Below, piece by piece: positions 1 to 26,814 of a DNA stretch of 64,000 nucleotides; position 1 is the stretch's first letter; each line of letters starts with the position of its first letter. Location: positions 5,570,454-5,634,453 of the forward strand of contig JACYXH010000812.1 of NCBI GenBank assembly GCA_026745465.1. Direction: 5' to 3'. The stretch is from Lota lota (taxonomy: Eukaryota; Chordata; Actinopteri; Gadiformes; Lotidae). Made by a program: the position numbers and the translations under genes. A model generated the notes under the pieces. That model was not told the DNA's origin, ran no database searches, and saw only the letters and a program-made list of their open reading frames with translations.

Positions 1-1148
1 CAGTGGCATATTCTCTCTTTCGTTCTTTCTTTCGTTTTTTTTAAATTATTTGTTGTCTTTCTTTATTTCTTAGTTATTTATTTAGTTCAACTGGATACAA
101 AGCCATCATAGACAGTTTACATACAAATGGGCAATATAATGCTATTATATTGATAGATCTGTATAGGAGAGAAATAATCGTATGTCGTTAAGAATATGTC
201 TTGTCGTTAAAAATATTTAGGCCGAATTACTGCAGGGTGACTACAATAAAATAGGAAAGTAATCATTATAACTTGTTTATTATGACATCAAAGTTAATTT
301 CCCTTAATGCTTCATCATACTACCAAAGGTTCCATTTCCACATAGCGTCTTTTTCTGAGCGTCTTCTTCAATAGTTTCCAATGAGGAGAGAGCGAATGCG
401 ACCGCATGCGGACGTCTGGACAGAAAGCCCAGCGCCCAGCGTCTTTTTCCAGAGTGTTTCTGTTTTACCGTGCTGCCGCTCTGGGCACTTGAAAATCTCT
501 GAACTGCTCAGAAAAGCACTGCCACTGTTGCTTTTCCCCAGTCACCCAATCACAGATTATGTCAACTGTCAAACAAAGATTTAATTTCAGAAAAAGGTGG
601 TTGTTACATATAACTGACTCCAGAGAGAGCCAGTTGTTTTCACAGATCAAAACTGTAATGTGTGTGTCTTCATACGCTGCGTAGCCCTCATGGGCGTATA
701 ACAAGAAGTTATCGCTACGATGTTGAGCTAGGAGCTACGGAGCTAACACGGCTAGTTGTCACAGAAACAGTAAACAAAGCAGAGGGATGCAGCTGTTCCT
801 CGCAGGGCTTCCCAGCGCCATGCCAGCGCTTTCGTGTCAGAAAGACACGCTGTGTGGACACGGGCCCGAGGTATTGTTTCTCAAGCATCGCCTGGATGCC
901 GAGTATACCGTAGTGGGCCGTGGATAGCACACATAGTTATTCCCCCTGAATTCTGCAGCATAACCGTGCTATTCAGACAGCGGGTCAGACTATGAGAGTG
1001 ACCGACGAACAGGGATGTGGCAGCCATGAGAAGGCCTGATTGTGTGTGTGGTGTTATGTGTGTTGTATTTGGAATAGGGCCTGAGGTCATTTTCCCACCA
1101 CAGCACACATTCGGATTCAGCTTGAAGCTACACCTACTATCCGAGACC

Positions 1149-1173
1149 TTCTTTAGGCTTGTAGCCTAAAGAA
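1149..1173. repeat. Perfect 11-bp hairpin
   Basis: TTCTTTAGGCT (1149-1159) and its exact reverse complement (1163-1173) flank a 3-nt loop. It lies in zeb1 intron 1. No function can be inferred. Confidence 0.6.
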
Positions 1174-1496
1174 CGAGGAAGTATAATAAAGTATAATATA
1201 TAAGGACTTTACTATAATATGTGTGTGTGTATAGTGTACTCCTATTACATAATAGTCGAGGTAATCTTCCGATGTTGCATGGTAAATTATTTTTACCATG
1301 AGTTACAGTGGATACCTGCTATGGCTGGTCAGTCATACTTTATCATCTCACTGGCTTGGGGGTATGCAAAGAGTCTGTGTTGTTGAGAGAATTCTCTCTC
1401 GTGGGAAAGAAAACGCCCAGTTTGTCTCTCCCCTCGCTCAACCTTAAGAGTTCCTCTCGCTCTTCCACCCCCGCTGCTTTTGAGTGTGTGTGTGTG

Positions 1497-1625
<129 letters not shown>

Positions 1626-2080
1626 TTCTCCTCTGCCCCCCCCCTCCCTCCTCTCCCTCTCTCTTTGTGTAAGAGACAAAGACCCACAGCATTGGGGGTC
1701 TTGGTTTTGACCCCTCAGAATTTTTGGGGGGCTCCAGAACTGAATGGCTCACAGATCTATGGAGAAGAAAATGTGTGTATGTGTGTGTGTGAGTGTATGT
1801 GTGTGTTTGTGATGGGGGCCATTATGACCATATAAAAATAGAATTGCAGTTGGAATCAAAGGTTACTTTCATGTGTGCACAAAAATATAGGACTTGTGCT
1901 GTACTTCTACTACTTGTTTTTTATCTGTGTTAGTATGTGTTTTATCATCTGTGTGTGTTTTTTTTATCTGTGTGTGTGTGTGTTTATCTGTGTGTTAGTG
2001 TGTGTGTGTCTGTGTGTGTCTCTCTTCTTCTATTCCCTGGGTGGGATGAGAGTGTTTTGCTTGGCTGTTTGAAGGGTCAG

Positions 2081-2160
2081 CGGGTGCTGTCTGAACTCAT
2101 CTGGCCAAGGGACCCGCGAGGCCCTTGGAGACTGTAACTGTGATAAAGAGCTGTATAAAT
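2081..2160 (+). repeat. Dispersed fish repeat tail (partial)
   Basis: The segment ending GACTGTAACTGTGATAAAG then GCTGTATAAATAC resembles the 3' end of a repeat common in fish genomes. A second, longer relative lies at 46568-46752, whose end also reads GACTGTAACTGTGA. The family assignment rests on memory of fish repeats, not on alignment. Confidence 0.35.
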
Positions 2161-2391
2161 ACACTCGCACCTGAATTGACTCGCTGCTTATGTGGTTCGG
2201 TCTCGGAGCTCAAGCTCAGCAAATAGAGGAACAGAGAGAGAGACACCGTTTAGGAGTGGTAGATAACTTGACTTCTTCTTTATGGTCTATTCAGTCATCA
2301 TTCACACATTTTATAACTTTTTTATCGTGGCTGTGCCTTTGTGTATTTGAAAAGTGTACACATAGGTCTATGTCTGTGTGTATGTCTGTGG

Positions 2392-2430
<39 letters not shown>

Positions 2431-3246
2431 AAATGTGGTGTATTATTTCTAGGGCTTTGAGGTATTACTCTGTTGTGGCAAAAACGTAACTCATTTTCCA
2501 ACATGTGTCTGCTGTCTGTGCGGGTCTGATTTCTTTCTGTTTCTGTGTGGGTGTTTATGTTACTTTAAGTGATATGCCACCGCTTCGAATGTTTCCCCAG
2601 AAAGCCTTCCAAATGTTTCGGGAAGACTTTCATTTGTCTAGTTTCCGCTGCTCTGCTCAGTGCTGTCCCGTGTCTGCTAGTGTAGCTACTGCCCCTAGCA
2701 CACAGCAGGAGCCTGAGACCAAGAGAGAGTAGAGGGCGACGTGTGAACATTTTTAGTATTTTTAGAATATCTATTAGCCCCATTCTGTAATTTGACCAGT
2801 AATGGATAAGCATGACTGTTAAAGAGCAAAAGCCTGTTTTTATATCCACAACATATCTTTAATACATGTAGTGAAACATGATAACAATGTATTTGCGTCT
2901 TCCATTGAGAGTTTTTACACACACACACACACACACACGGGCATGCACACCCCCCCCCCCCCCCACACACACACACACACACATACAGCAATGACAAGTA
3001 AGGACACAAGTGTCCTCTCTGTCTGTCTCTCTCTATCTCTTCACACCTACAGTCTCTTTCTATTCTCCCCTCCACCATTTTACTGTCTCTATGACACGCC
3101 CAGCTCTCTGTATTGAACCAGGCATCCAGATGACCATCACTCACCTACCCTTCCTCACCCACTCACACCCAACCCCCAGCTCTACCTGCCTCACGTCCCT
3201 ATGGCAAATTAATGTTGAAAAGCTCCATATCACTGCTGCACCCCCC

Positions 3247-3277
<31 letters not shown>

Positions 3278-3364
3278 ACACACACACAACCAGACACGCA
3301 TACACTGGGCGGGTTTCTGTGTTGAAACATATTCGAATTACTTGATCCTGTACTTTAATGTCAA

Positions 3365-3403
<39 letters not shown>

Positions 3404-3617
3404 TGGGTGTGTGCGCTTTCACACAGATAAACAAAACAAGCCCTAGCTCTGTGGTTTTGTATCTGTTCAAGTGTGAGAGTGTGTATGTGTGTGCGTGTGT
3501 GTTTGTGTTAATTAATTGTGTATGTATAAGCACACCTGTAAACCGCCAGCTGTAAAACAAACAAGCCAGTATTGAGAGGTATTTAATGCTTGTGTGTAGA
3601 CAGCTTGTTCCCCCTCA

Positions 3618-3649
<32 letters not shown>

Positions 3650-4085
3650 GCACGCGCACAAACACAAACACACACACACGCTGAAATATAAATAAAAACA
3701 TGCATATATAGCAATAATAATATATCTATTATGTACATCATTCCTAAAAATCATACATTTGAAATCTGGCTTTTCTTAGACCAGTGCTTGTGTTGCACCC
3801 TCAACAAACGCCCCACAGGTAAACCCAGTGACCGGTGGTTCAGTGGAAAATGGTGTTGCTCTTCTTGATGATGAAGTGGTGGTGTTTGTTGTTATTGTTC
3901 CCCCGCGGGGGGGGGGGCACTTGTAAGGTGCCTCAGGTCAGACAGATCGATCGATTCCAGAGGTATCCAAGTTCACGCTTCAGAGCGTAAAGTTAAAGCC
4001 CTGGAAAACCCCTCCAGTTGAACGTCATCAAAGATTAACCCACCTGAAAGCTCAGACGTGTTTTGAATTGGGGGAAACACATTTG

Positions 4086-4130
<45 letters not shown>

Positions 4131-5487
4131 CTTTTCTTGTTATTTCGTTATTGACAGTCGCGTCTGTTTCTCGGGTGGTCTGAGACTTGCTGCATAGCAG
4201 TCTGGAAATGTAGGAAGCTTGTTTTAACGTTCTCTGTTTAGGATGACTCAATCTCCATCTTTGTTACTTCATTCCAGTGCTATTTAAAGGCATCGCATTC
4301 TATAAAGGCGTACCTTAGTCATTTTGTCCTAATTTGTATTATGCAACTTGGAAATGCCGGCATGGTCACTTTTGTGCTTACTCAAATAGTGTTGTGCTTC
4401 TGCGTCAATTTCGCCTCGATTGGATCCGCCTCAAATCTTCCTGAAACACTTTGATCTGATGTGGGACATGGGTATCACATTATTTAGTTGGCCATGGAAA
4501 GTCTTTGTTCAAGTTCTCTGCAAAGGAGAGCAGAGGGGGAGGTCCAATTGAAACAATGACACACTGCATAAGATAGATAAAACACAACCTTATCTGTCAT
4601 GGGTGTAATGTAGTCTAAACCCTGAAGCAAAGGATACAATCAATGGGCTTACACTTAATAGACACAAGGATGGAGATAACGGGCCATTCTAGCACAAGCT
4701 ATAGTGGAAGCATTTTCTTTTTTTGCACAAAAGATCAGGGCCCGTAGTTATCATGCCTCTCAGAGTAGGACAACAAAAATTCAGTGACCTCATTTTGGTC
4801 CTTACTCCTAGGAGTAAAAGTAAATTGTCAATATTCCTACATCCTAAGATCGCTCATAACTCACGCATTGAGGCAACAACGCATGCGTGTTTGTTCAATG
4901 AACACGTTGATATTTTGCAAGCATTTGATTCATTAATAAATACTATATTCATAGATAATATTTGTGCAATATCTCTGCACTTGCCCACCGGGGACAATAA
5001 GGGCAATACTTATTATTTTTTACTCTAGCCGAGATGTACCACCATCTCTCACACTCTTCTGGCGTGCGCGTACAGTTTAAAGCGCCGTGGTCGATATTGT
5101 CCTCCACGCAATCTTTTTCATGCTGACTAGTCACTGGGCATTTTCCTTTTTGGATTTCCTTGTATTTTTCTTACTATTGAGTCCTTGTTTTTACCTTTAC
5201 TCATAAGCTCTGCGAGTAAAATGCTCTCGGAATATCTGAGCGTCCTCCTCACCTAATGAAACAGTAAAATATGAACTCTTCATGAACTGCAATTCAATTG
5301 TATTGAATGGAAGTGTACAAAATAGATGAGAATTAAACCCATGATGTTAGCGGAACGATGTAGAACTGGCATTATGTCCTTTACAATACAAAATCATCTC
5401 ACCTTCTTTAAACCGGATGAGCTTTTCTAGCTATTAAGTAAAAAAAATATATATAAATGTAGATAATAAAAATAGCTAATTAATTGT

Positions 5488-5824
5488 TGTAGCAAAGGTC
5501 CCTACTACACGCCACCTAGGTGGCTCCCATACTCCACCTAGGTGACTTTCCTCGGGCTCCTCCAAACAATTGGACACAGGGTGGTGATGTTGAAAACCGG
5601 TTTATTGTAAAAGTTGCATACGATGAGGCCGGCAGACGGTGCTCCGTGCTGCCATGCCGAAGAGCTCTCCTCGAGTGTGTGTGGTGGTGGCTGGTTTAAC
5701 CTGTGCACACTGATTGCTCAATGTGCAACAGGTGTGCAGCCCCACCCAGCCCCAGAGTCCAATCAGTCTGACTCAGGCCAGGTGAGGCTGCTTAAACCAG
5801 CCACCATCCACACACACTCCCACA
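5488..5824 (-). repeat. LTR, 3' copy (minus orientation)
   Basis: It begins TGTAGC and ends CCCACA on the plus strand and matches 6481-6817 over its full 337 bp by eye. It includes a CCACCTAGGTGG palindrome (5512-5523). Confidence 0.85.
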
Positions 5825-5845
5825 TACCCCCAACACCCAATTGAA

Positions 5846-5864
5846 GCCGGGGAGTATCCCCGGC
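5846..5864. repeat. GC-rich hairpin in LTR element
   Basis: GCCGGGGA and TCCCCGGC form a perfect 8-bp stem with a GTA loop, 22 bp inside the 3' LTR. Its role, if any, in the element is unknown. Confidence 0.65.
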
Positions 5865-6461
5865 TGAAACCTACTCCCCCCCCCCCCCTCCTCCTCCTCC
5901 TCCACCCCCCATCCAAAAAAATAATAATCCTAAACCGGACTCTGACCCAGGGTTACCATACCTCACGGACTCTGACCAGGGTTACCATACCTCACGGACT
6001 CTGACCAGGGTTACCATACCTAAAAAAAAAAAAAAAAAAACCCAACCCCACAGTCCCCACACCTCCCCAGGGTGACACCCCAACCCACCCTCCCCCTCCA
6101 TCCTGGAGACTCGGAGGCCTGGGCTGCTGCCTTGACTGGCGGAGGTGTCGGCGGACTTGGCGGTCCACTCCAGCCCACCCTCCCCCTCCATCCTGGAGAC
6201 TCGGAGGCCTGGGCTGCTGACCCAGGGCTGTCTGGACGGGCTGGCGGAAGAGTTGGTTGGGCTGTGGCGCTGGCTGGATGCCGGGGTGGCTAGCTGCAGA
6301 CGGTTGCCTGTGGCGGTTGCTGCGCTGCCTCCCCCGTCCTCCGCTGGAATCCACAGCGCCGTTGGGGAGAGGGATGGTGTTGGGAGAAGGCTGTCCGTCG
6401 TCGCTGCTGGGCCCAGTGCGCCCCTGGACAGCCTTCCTGTGTCCAAACACGGTTTGGAGAG

Positions 6462-6479
6462 GTCCCTGTTCGGGCGCCA
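6462..6479 (-). promoter_or_regulatory. tRNA-Lys primer binding site
   Basis: On the minus strand this reads TGGCGCCCGAACAGGGAC, the 18-nt complement of the 3' end of tRNA-Lys used by many lentiviral and other LTR elements for minus-strand priming. It sits one base inside the LTR at 6481, which fixes the orientation. Confidence 0.9.
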
Positions 6480-6480
6480 C

Positions 6481-6817
6481 TGTAGCAAAGGTCCCTACTA
6501 CACGCCACCTAGGTGGCTCCCATACTCCACCTAGGTGACTTTCCTCGGGCTCCTCCAAACAATTGGACACAGGGTGGTGATGTTGAAAACCGGTTTATTG
6601 TAAAAGTTGCATACGATGAGGCCGGCAGACGGTGCTCCGTGCTGCCATGCCGAAGAGCTCTCCTCGAGTGTGTGTGGTGGTGGCTGGTTTAACCTGTGCA
6701 CACTGATTGCTCAATGTGCAACAGGTGTGCAGCCCCACCCAGCCCCAGAGTCCAATCAGTCTGACTCAGGCCAGGTGAGGCTGCTTAAACCAGCCACCAT
6801 CCACACACACTCCCACA
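6481..6817 (-). repeat. LTR, 5' copy (minus orientation)
   Basis: This is the upstream LTR in element orientation, next to the primer binding site. It appears identical to 5488-5824. Confidence 0.85.
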
Positions 6818-7528
6818 GTTGTATATCAATAATGGTTCAATCTGAAGATAATGTGATAATTTCCTATCAGAAAAACGGCACCAATGTGTTCAAACTTTCA
6901 ATTAGCGACCGATTAGGTCGTAAAATATTGACGTCTTTCACTCCTGAAAGCCGTGTCCTACTTATCGCTGAAAGTAGGTGCAGGAGCCTTGGTAACTCAC
7001 TTCCAGGTCCTACTCTGCTATGATTACTTTTAGTCATCAAAATACTTTCAGCACAATTCTTAGTGACCAAGGGACTCTGAGAGACAATTGTTTTGTCGCT
7101 CATGCAGGGCTTTGCAAAAAAAGTAGAAAATCAGTTACCCTTATTCTATCAAATAAAATCTGAACATTGTATTAGGATGGGTTTCATATTTGATTGATGC
7201 CCCACACTCACAAACACACACAGTTAGGGATTTGCGGCCCTGAGACCATAGCAACCACAGTGCAGATTCCAATATGGTCATGAGATGAATAGCAGAGAAA
7301 TGCAGTGAAAACTTGGTGCTCAGAGCATGCCACTATAGGCCGATCAGATGACAAGCTTTTTCCTGCTTTGATTGATTTGTGTTTGGTTCTTTTCATCGTG
7401 TTTTCAGTTTTTTTCCCCTTGTCTCAGCTGTTGCTAGCAATTGATAGCAGAGCCCGGCTAACAAATGCTAGCAACTGCTATGCTGTGAAGCCCTACTGAA
7501 ACAATACTGACCTGCCATGGTGTACCTC

Positions 7529-7554
7529 TCTCTTTCTCTTTCTCTTTCTCTTTC

Positions 7555-7639
<85 letters not shown>

Positions 7640-7640
7640 T
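7529..7640. repeat. (CT)n microsatellite at zeb1 exon 2 acceptor
   Basis: About 110 bp of CT-rich repeat (CTTT, then CT) ends 11 bp before the exon 2 acceptor and so forms its polypyrimidine tract. Confidence 0.95.
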
Positions 7641-7651
7641 GCTCCACACAG

Positions 7652-23460
<15,809 letters not shown>

Positions 23461-23687
23461 CGATGGAAAGGAAGCTACAGAGGGAAGGAGGAGAGCGACT
23501 TAGGAGAGTGAAAATGTCAAGCAATTCAGTTGAATTCTCGTCTTGCCATCAGTAGAAACCACCGCGGTTGCCAGACATCTTACGGTCCACTGTGTACAAT
23601 AACCCAGGTGTGCCTGAACTTTAAGATAACAGCAGTGACTTTTTATTTTCTTTCTTTCTCCTTTTTTTCTTGTGGAAACAAAAGTAT

Positions 23688-23695
23688 CAGTGTTA
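23688..23695 (+). promoter_or_regulatory. zeb1: miR-200a/141 seed match (8mer)
   Basis: CAGTGTTA, complementary to the miR-141/200a seed with A opposite position 1. The first of ten miR-200-family matches; it lies 6 bp before the first AATAAA, so even the shortest 3'UTR would keep it. Confidence 0.7.
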
Positions 23696-23700
23696 AACAA

Positions 23701-23706
23701 AATAAA
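23701..23706 (+). terminator. zeb1: Proximal poly(A) signal AATAAA (zeb1)
   Basis: Use of this hexamer would remove nine of the ten miR-200-family matches. Use is not shown by the sequence. Confidence 0.4.
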
Positions 23707-23869
23707 CTGTTTATAGAAGTTGGGATTACCAAACAATACTCATCAATGGATTTGTCAGAGTATATAGAGTTGAAGCGTTTTAGGCTATAATTTGTTACTG
23801 ACATCGCAAGGTTTTTATTGTGTTTGATATTGTTTTGTTTTGTTGTATTTCTTATTTCGTTCAATCCAT

Positions 23870-23877
23870 CAGTGTTA
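23870..23877 (+). promoter_or_regulatory. zeb1: miR-200a/141 seed match (8mer)
   Basis: CAGTGTTA in the zeb1 3'UTR. Confidence 0.7.
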
Positions 23878-23968
23878 CTAATCTTATTGCTAATGTTTGG
23901 AAACATTTGAACTTGTAAAAATAGGAAAGATTTCTATACCTTTTTATTGCCAATGAAGTTTGCTATAT

Positions 23969-23975
23969 CAGTATT
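23969..23975 (+). promoter_or_regulatory. zeb1: miR-200b/c/429 seed match (7mer-m8)
   Basis: CAGTATT followed by T in the zeb1 3'UTR. Confidence 0.7.
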
Positions 23976-24013
23976 TTATTGAGTTCTATGAACAAAAAAA
24001 AAAAACTGCACTA

Positions 24014-24020
24014 CAGTATT
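24014..24020 (+). promoter_or_regulatory. zeb1: miR-200b/c/429 seed match (7mer-m8)
   Basis: CAGTATT, 45 bp after the previous match, close enough for cooperative action as known for miRNA sites. Confidence 0.7.
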
Positions 24021-24067
24021 CCTGGTTTACCCACGGATACAACATGCCTCATGCATCGTCTGCCCTT

Positions 24068-24075
24068 CAGTGTTA
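24068..24075 (+). promoter_or_regulatory. zeb1: miR-200a/141 seed match (8mer)
   Basis: CAGTGTTA in the zeb1 3'UTR. Confidence 0.7.
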
Positions 24076-24199
24076 CTGACTGACACTAGCAAGACCCTCT
24101 TCTTTGTGTTAGCCTACGCTAGCGCGTCATGCTAGCGAGCATCATAACTGTTATTTTTTTCAGTTTGACTGTTAGCCTTAAGAGAAAAGCAGTTTTCTT

Positions 24200-24249
24200 G
24201 GGGGGGGGGGGGGGGGGGGTGGGGGGGGGGGGGGGGGGGGGGGGGGGGG
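24200..24249 (+). repeat. zeb1: Poly-G tract in zeb1 3'UTR
   Basis: Twenty G, one T, then 29 G on the mRNA strand. Strong potential for an RNA G-quadruplex, placed between two groups of miR-200 sites. Confidence 0.9.
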
Positions 24250-24639
24250 ATAATGAGGTAACTTCTGAATGCCATAACCAAATTTTTGTCCTTTCAGGGA
24301 AGGTAGAATCACAACCTTAAAAGCCAGCATTAGGCACCGAATTGTTATTTTGCAACCCAGTGAATTTGAATGGGGCTAAAGCCTTTACCTCCTCAAGGTA
24401 TAAATATATATACATATATGTAGTTGCCCTCTACACCTACTTGGCTTCGCAAAGGGTTATACATGTAGCTATTTCAACCAAGCTTCTTCTTGTTTTGGTT
24501 TTACTTTGAGTCTTTGTCCAGTTATTCATGTGTAAACGTAATTTGTGATTCCCAGCCCCACAATGCCTCCAGCCTTATGCAAGACCTGTGTGCTGTTAAA
24601 AGTGCCATTTGAAAAGTGTTATCATTTGTACAATGTAGT

Positions 24640-24647
24640 CAGTATTA
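24640..24647 (+). promoter_or_regulatory. zeb1: miR-200b/c/429 seed match (8mer)
   Basis: CAGTATTA in the zeb1 3'UTR. Confidence 0.7.
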
Positions 24648-24737
24648 TGTCCTCTGTTACTCAAGTCCCATATTGACTAATGTTTGTTGTTGACTTGCAT
24701 GGAGGACGCACACCTGAAGTCCATGTTTTCATCTTTG

Positions 24738-24745
24738 CAGTGTTA
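24738..24745 (+). promoter_or_regulatory. zeb1: miR-200a/141 seed match (8mer)
   Basis: CAGTGTTA in the zeb1 3'UTR. Confidence 0.7.
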
Positions 24746-25267
24746 GAAACATATGGCCTCTGAAAGTTAGGGCACTTTTTTTTACGTTTTGGGAGGGGAG
24801 GAGAGCAATGAGTTACAGAGTACAGAACATCACAAGTTGTGTTATTTACAGTTATAAAGTGATGTGATAGCTCTCAGTTAGAGGCCTAGTTCTCTTTTAT
24901 TTAGTGGTTTGTATGGTAGTTGGATAGAATTACGCATTTAACAGCAGCCTGAGACCATTTAAGTCCAACTGACTGGCTTTCTGAAACCCTTTCAAAAGCC
25001 TGTCGCCAATACATTTGCCGTTTGTCTCTCTAACCACGAAATTATTAGGTTTGATTTAACATTAACATTGTAAGTTGGAGAATGGTCAATGAGATGAGAT
25101 GAAATTAGCCAATTATAGACTAAATTCTATATAGAATACGACTGTAGAGACTGTGGGTTCATATCTTAATATGACCCACCACCCCCCCCCTCCCCTGGAC
25201 AAGTATGGTGGTCTTCACCATATCTAATGTGGCCTGCAATCTGCATGAGAAATCAACCCAGTATCGG

Positions 25268-25274
25268 CAGTATT
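25268..25274 (+). promoter_or_regulatory. zeb1: miR-200b/c/429 seed match (7mer-m8)
   Basis: CAGTATT followed by T in the zeb1 3'UTR. Confidence 0.65.
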
Positions 25275-25492
25275 TGATTACTATAGTACCATGAGGATTC
25301 AACCTCATGTAAGCATGTTCATAAGCGTGTGCCAGTGGAGTGCACTTTTTTTTTTTTTTTTACAGAATCAGACAGGAAATGGCAAGTTGTCCTGCACTTC
25401 AGGTAACAAACGTTAGTAAATGTGGTCCCTTTTTGTTCATTTTCAGGTTTGTTTATTTTTTTCTGTGTACTTGTTTTTTTGTTTTTACCGAA

Positions 25493-25499
25493 CAGTGTT
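25493..25499 (+). promoter_or_regulatory. zeb1: miR-200a/141 seed match (7mer-m8)
   Basis: CAGTGTT followed by C in the zeb1 3'UTR. Confidence 0.65.
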
Positions 25500-25579
25500 C
25501 TTAAGTTCTGTGTTCTTAGTTTGAAATAATTGTTTAGGTATGTCCTGTGTTTTACGTTCGTCTTTGTTTTTGACAATGG

Positions 25580-25587
25580 CAGTATTA
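25580..25587 (+). promoter_or_regulatory. zeb1: miR-200b/c/429 seed match (8mer)
   Basis: CAGTATTA in the distal zeb1 3'UTR. Confidence 0.7.
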
Positions 25588-25772
25588 GAGCCCTTTTCAC
25601 TGATGAAGTACCTGTTTAGTTACTAGAGGACTTTTTTATATTTATGTGTCTTATTTTTATATTTTCTTTTATGGTTATTTATTACACATTGTAGTGTACA
25701 ATACTGTAGTTTGAATTGATACAATAATATATTTTACTATGAAAAATAATCTGAAGAAGCAAACTTTGAAAA

Positions 25773-25784
25773 AATAAAAATAAA
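25773..25784 (+). terminator. zeb1: Tandem AATAAA poly(A) signals (zeb1)
   Basis: Two hexamers back to back (25773-25778, 25779-25784), followed by a TTGTTGTTCTGG-type region. They would retain all ten miR-200-family matches. Confidence 0.5.
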
Positions 25785-26272
25785 TCCCAAAATTGTTGTT
25801 CTGGGGACAAAAGTTTGTTACAATCCAACAAAATGTATTATGTAAACATAACTTGTTTTAAGCTATAAAAAACGAAGAAGAAGAAGGATGAAGTAAAACC
25901 ACGGGAATGATGATGTGTTACATGTGCATCCGCTTGTTGTCCCTGTTCGGGTCTGATCCTCGCATTGTTACCAAGCTACTGAATCCTACAGCTCTGTGAT
26001 TTTACTAACGCATGAGTCCTTGCCGTTGTATTGAAGGGTGTTGTGCTGAACATGTTACCTGTTGCTCCCTTTTGTTTTTTCAAAGCCAAATTTAGATTAA
26101 CCCCTCCCCAACTCACCCTTTTTTATGTCCCTGTTCTGTGCCAACTTTGTTCCATTGTTAACATGTGTTCAAAGGCTACATTTACGTTTGCCCTTAAAGA
26201 AACTTTGTACACTCACTGTCTTTTTTTGTATTGTTTTTATTTGTGGGCTGTTTTTTTATCACTCCCCATCAC

Positions 26273-26278
26273 AATAAA
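26273..26278 (+). terminator. zeb1: Distal poly(A) signal (zeb1)
   Basis: AATAAA followed within 40 bp by a TTTTCTTTCCT-rich stretch. It is the last good plus-strand hexamer before the convergent svil 3' end. Confidence 0.55.
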
Positions 26279-26295
26279 AATATTAGAAAGCAGTT

Positions 26296-26814
26296 CTGAG
26301 CCATTTTCTTTCCTCCATGACTGTCAGATTTTACATAACGTCATCGGGTATACTGGCAGTCCTGTCTCTACTTCTAAATATACCACTACCCTACCTCTCT
26401 TACCTCGTATATCTCAATAGGGAGCGAAAGTATCAACTAACGCCTTCTAGTGGTAGCTTACCAGACAGTCACTTATCCGGCATGCTGCCCTAAATGGCAT
26501 ACAGACTAAAACTGTGGTCACTTAGCACCACCTATTGAACAAGGAAGTACTTGTAGTATGCTGTATACTGTATACTGTATGCTGTATACCTCAACGTTGA
26601 ATTTAATAAAGGTCCAAGTTACTTAACTTCAAATGTAAGACACATTACAATTATTATTATTTGCATATTCATTCCTCATAACATAATTTTTGTGATTCAT
26701 CACTAAAACAAAGAAGGTATTTCAGAAGTCTTCCCGTAGACTTACACAACACGCCATCGGTCATATGAGACAACCAGTAGAAAGAGACCAGTGGACGGTG
26801 GTTTGATTGATACG
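26296..26814. other. Intergenic gap between convergent genes
   Basis: About 0.5 kb between the predicted 3' ends of zeb1 and svil. It contains a short CTGTATA repeat (26558-26590) and no gene. Confidence 0.6.

Larger units (their letters stand above)
5488..6817 (-). mobile_element. Non-autonomous LTR retroelement with identical LTRs
   Basis: Two apparently identical 337-bp direct repeats (5488-5824 and 6481-6817) flank 656 bp. Each starts TG and ends CA. On the minus strand the right-hand copy is followed, after one base, by the 18-nt primer binding site TGGCGCCCGAACAGGGAC (6479-6462), the standard tRNA-Lys site, so the element points leftward. The internal part has no recognisable gag, protease, polymerase or env. 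It holds a 29-30-bp tandem repeat (about 5938-6020), a 50-bp duplication (6078-6130 and 6174-6222), a poly-A run, a GC hairpin (5846-5864) and a purine run on the minus strand (5874-5904) that could serve as polypurine tract. Flanks ATTGT (5483-5487) and GTTGT (6818-6822) may be a 5-bp target duplication with one mismatch. Identical LTRs imply a young insertion moved in trans. It is a short, TRIM-like element inside zeb1 intron 1, antisense to zeb1. Confidence 0.85.
23461..26295 (+). other. zeb1: zeb1 3'UTR (predicted)
   Basis: About 2.8 kb from the stop codon to just past the AATAAA at 26273-26278. Earlier AATAAA hexamers at 23701, 25773 and 25779 could give shorter forms. It carries ten miR-200-family seed matches, a miR-144-type match ATACTGTA (25701-25708) and a 50-nt G tract. 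The extent is inferred from the hexamers and AT-rich composition. Confidence 0.7.

Noticed and set aside
5982..6570. Two overlapping minus-strand frames (168 and 192 codons) inside the LTR element
   Set aside because: They run over tandem repeats and a poly-A tract, one crosses the LTR edge, and neither has a recognisable gag or other retroelement motif.
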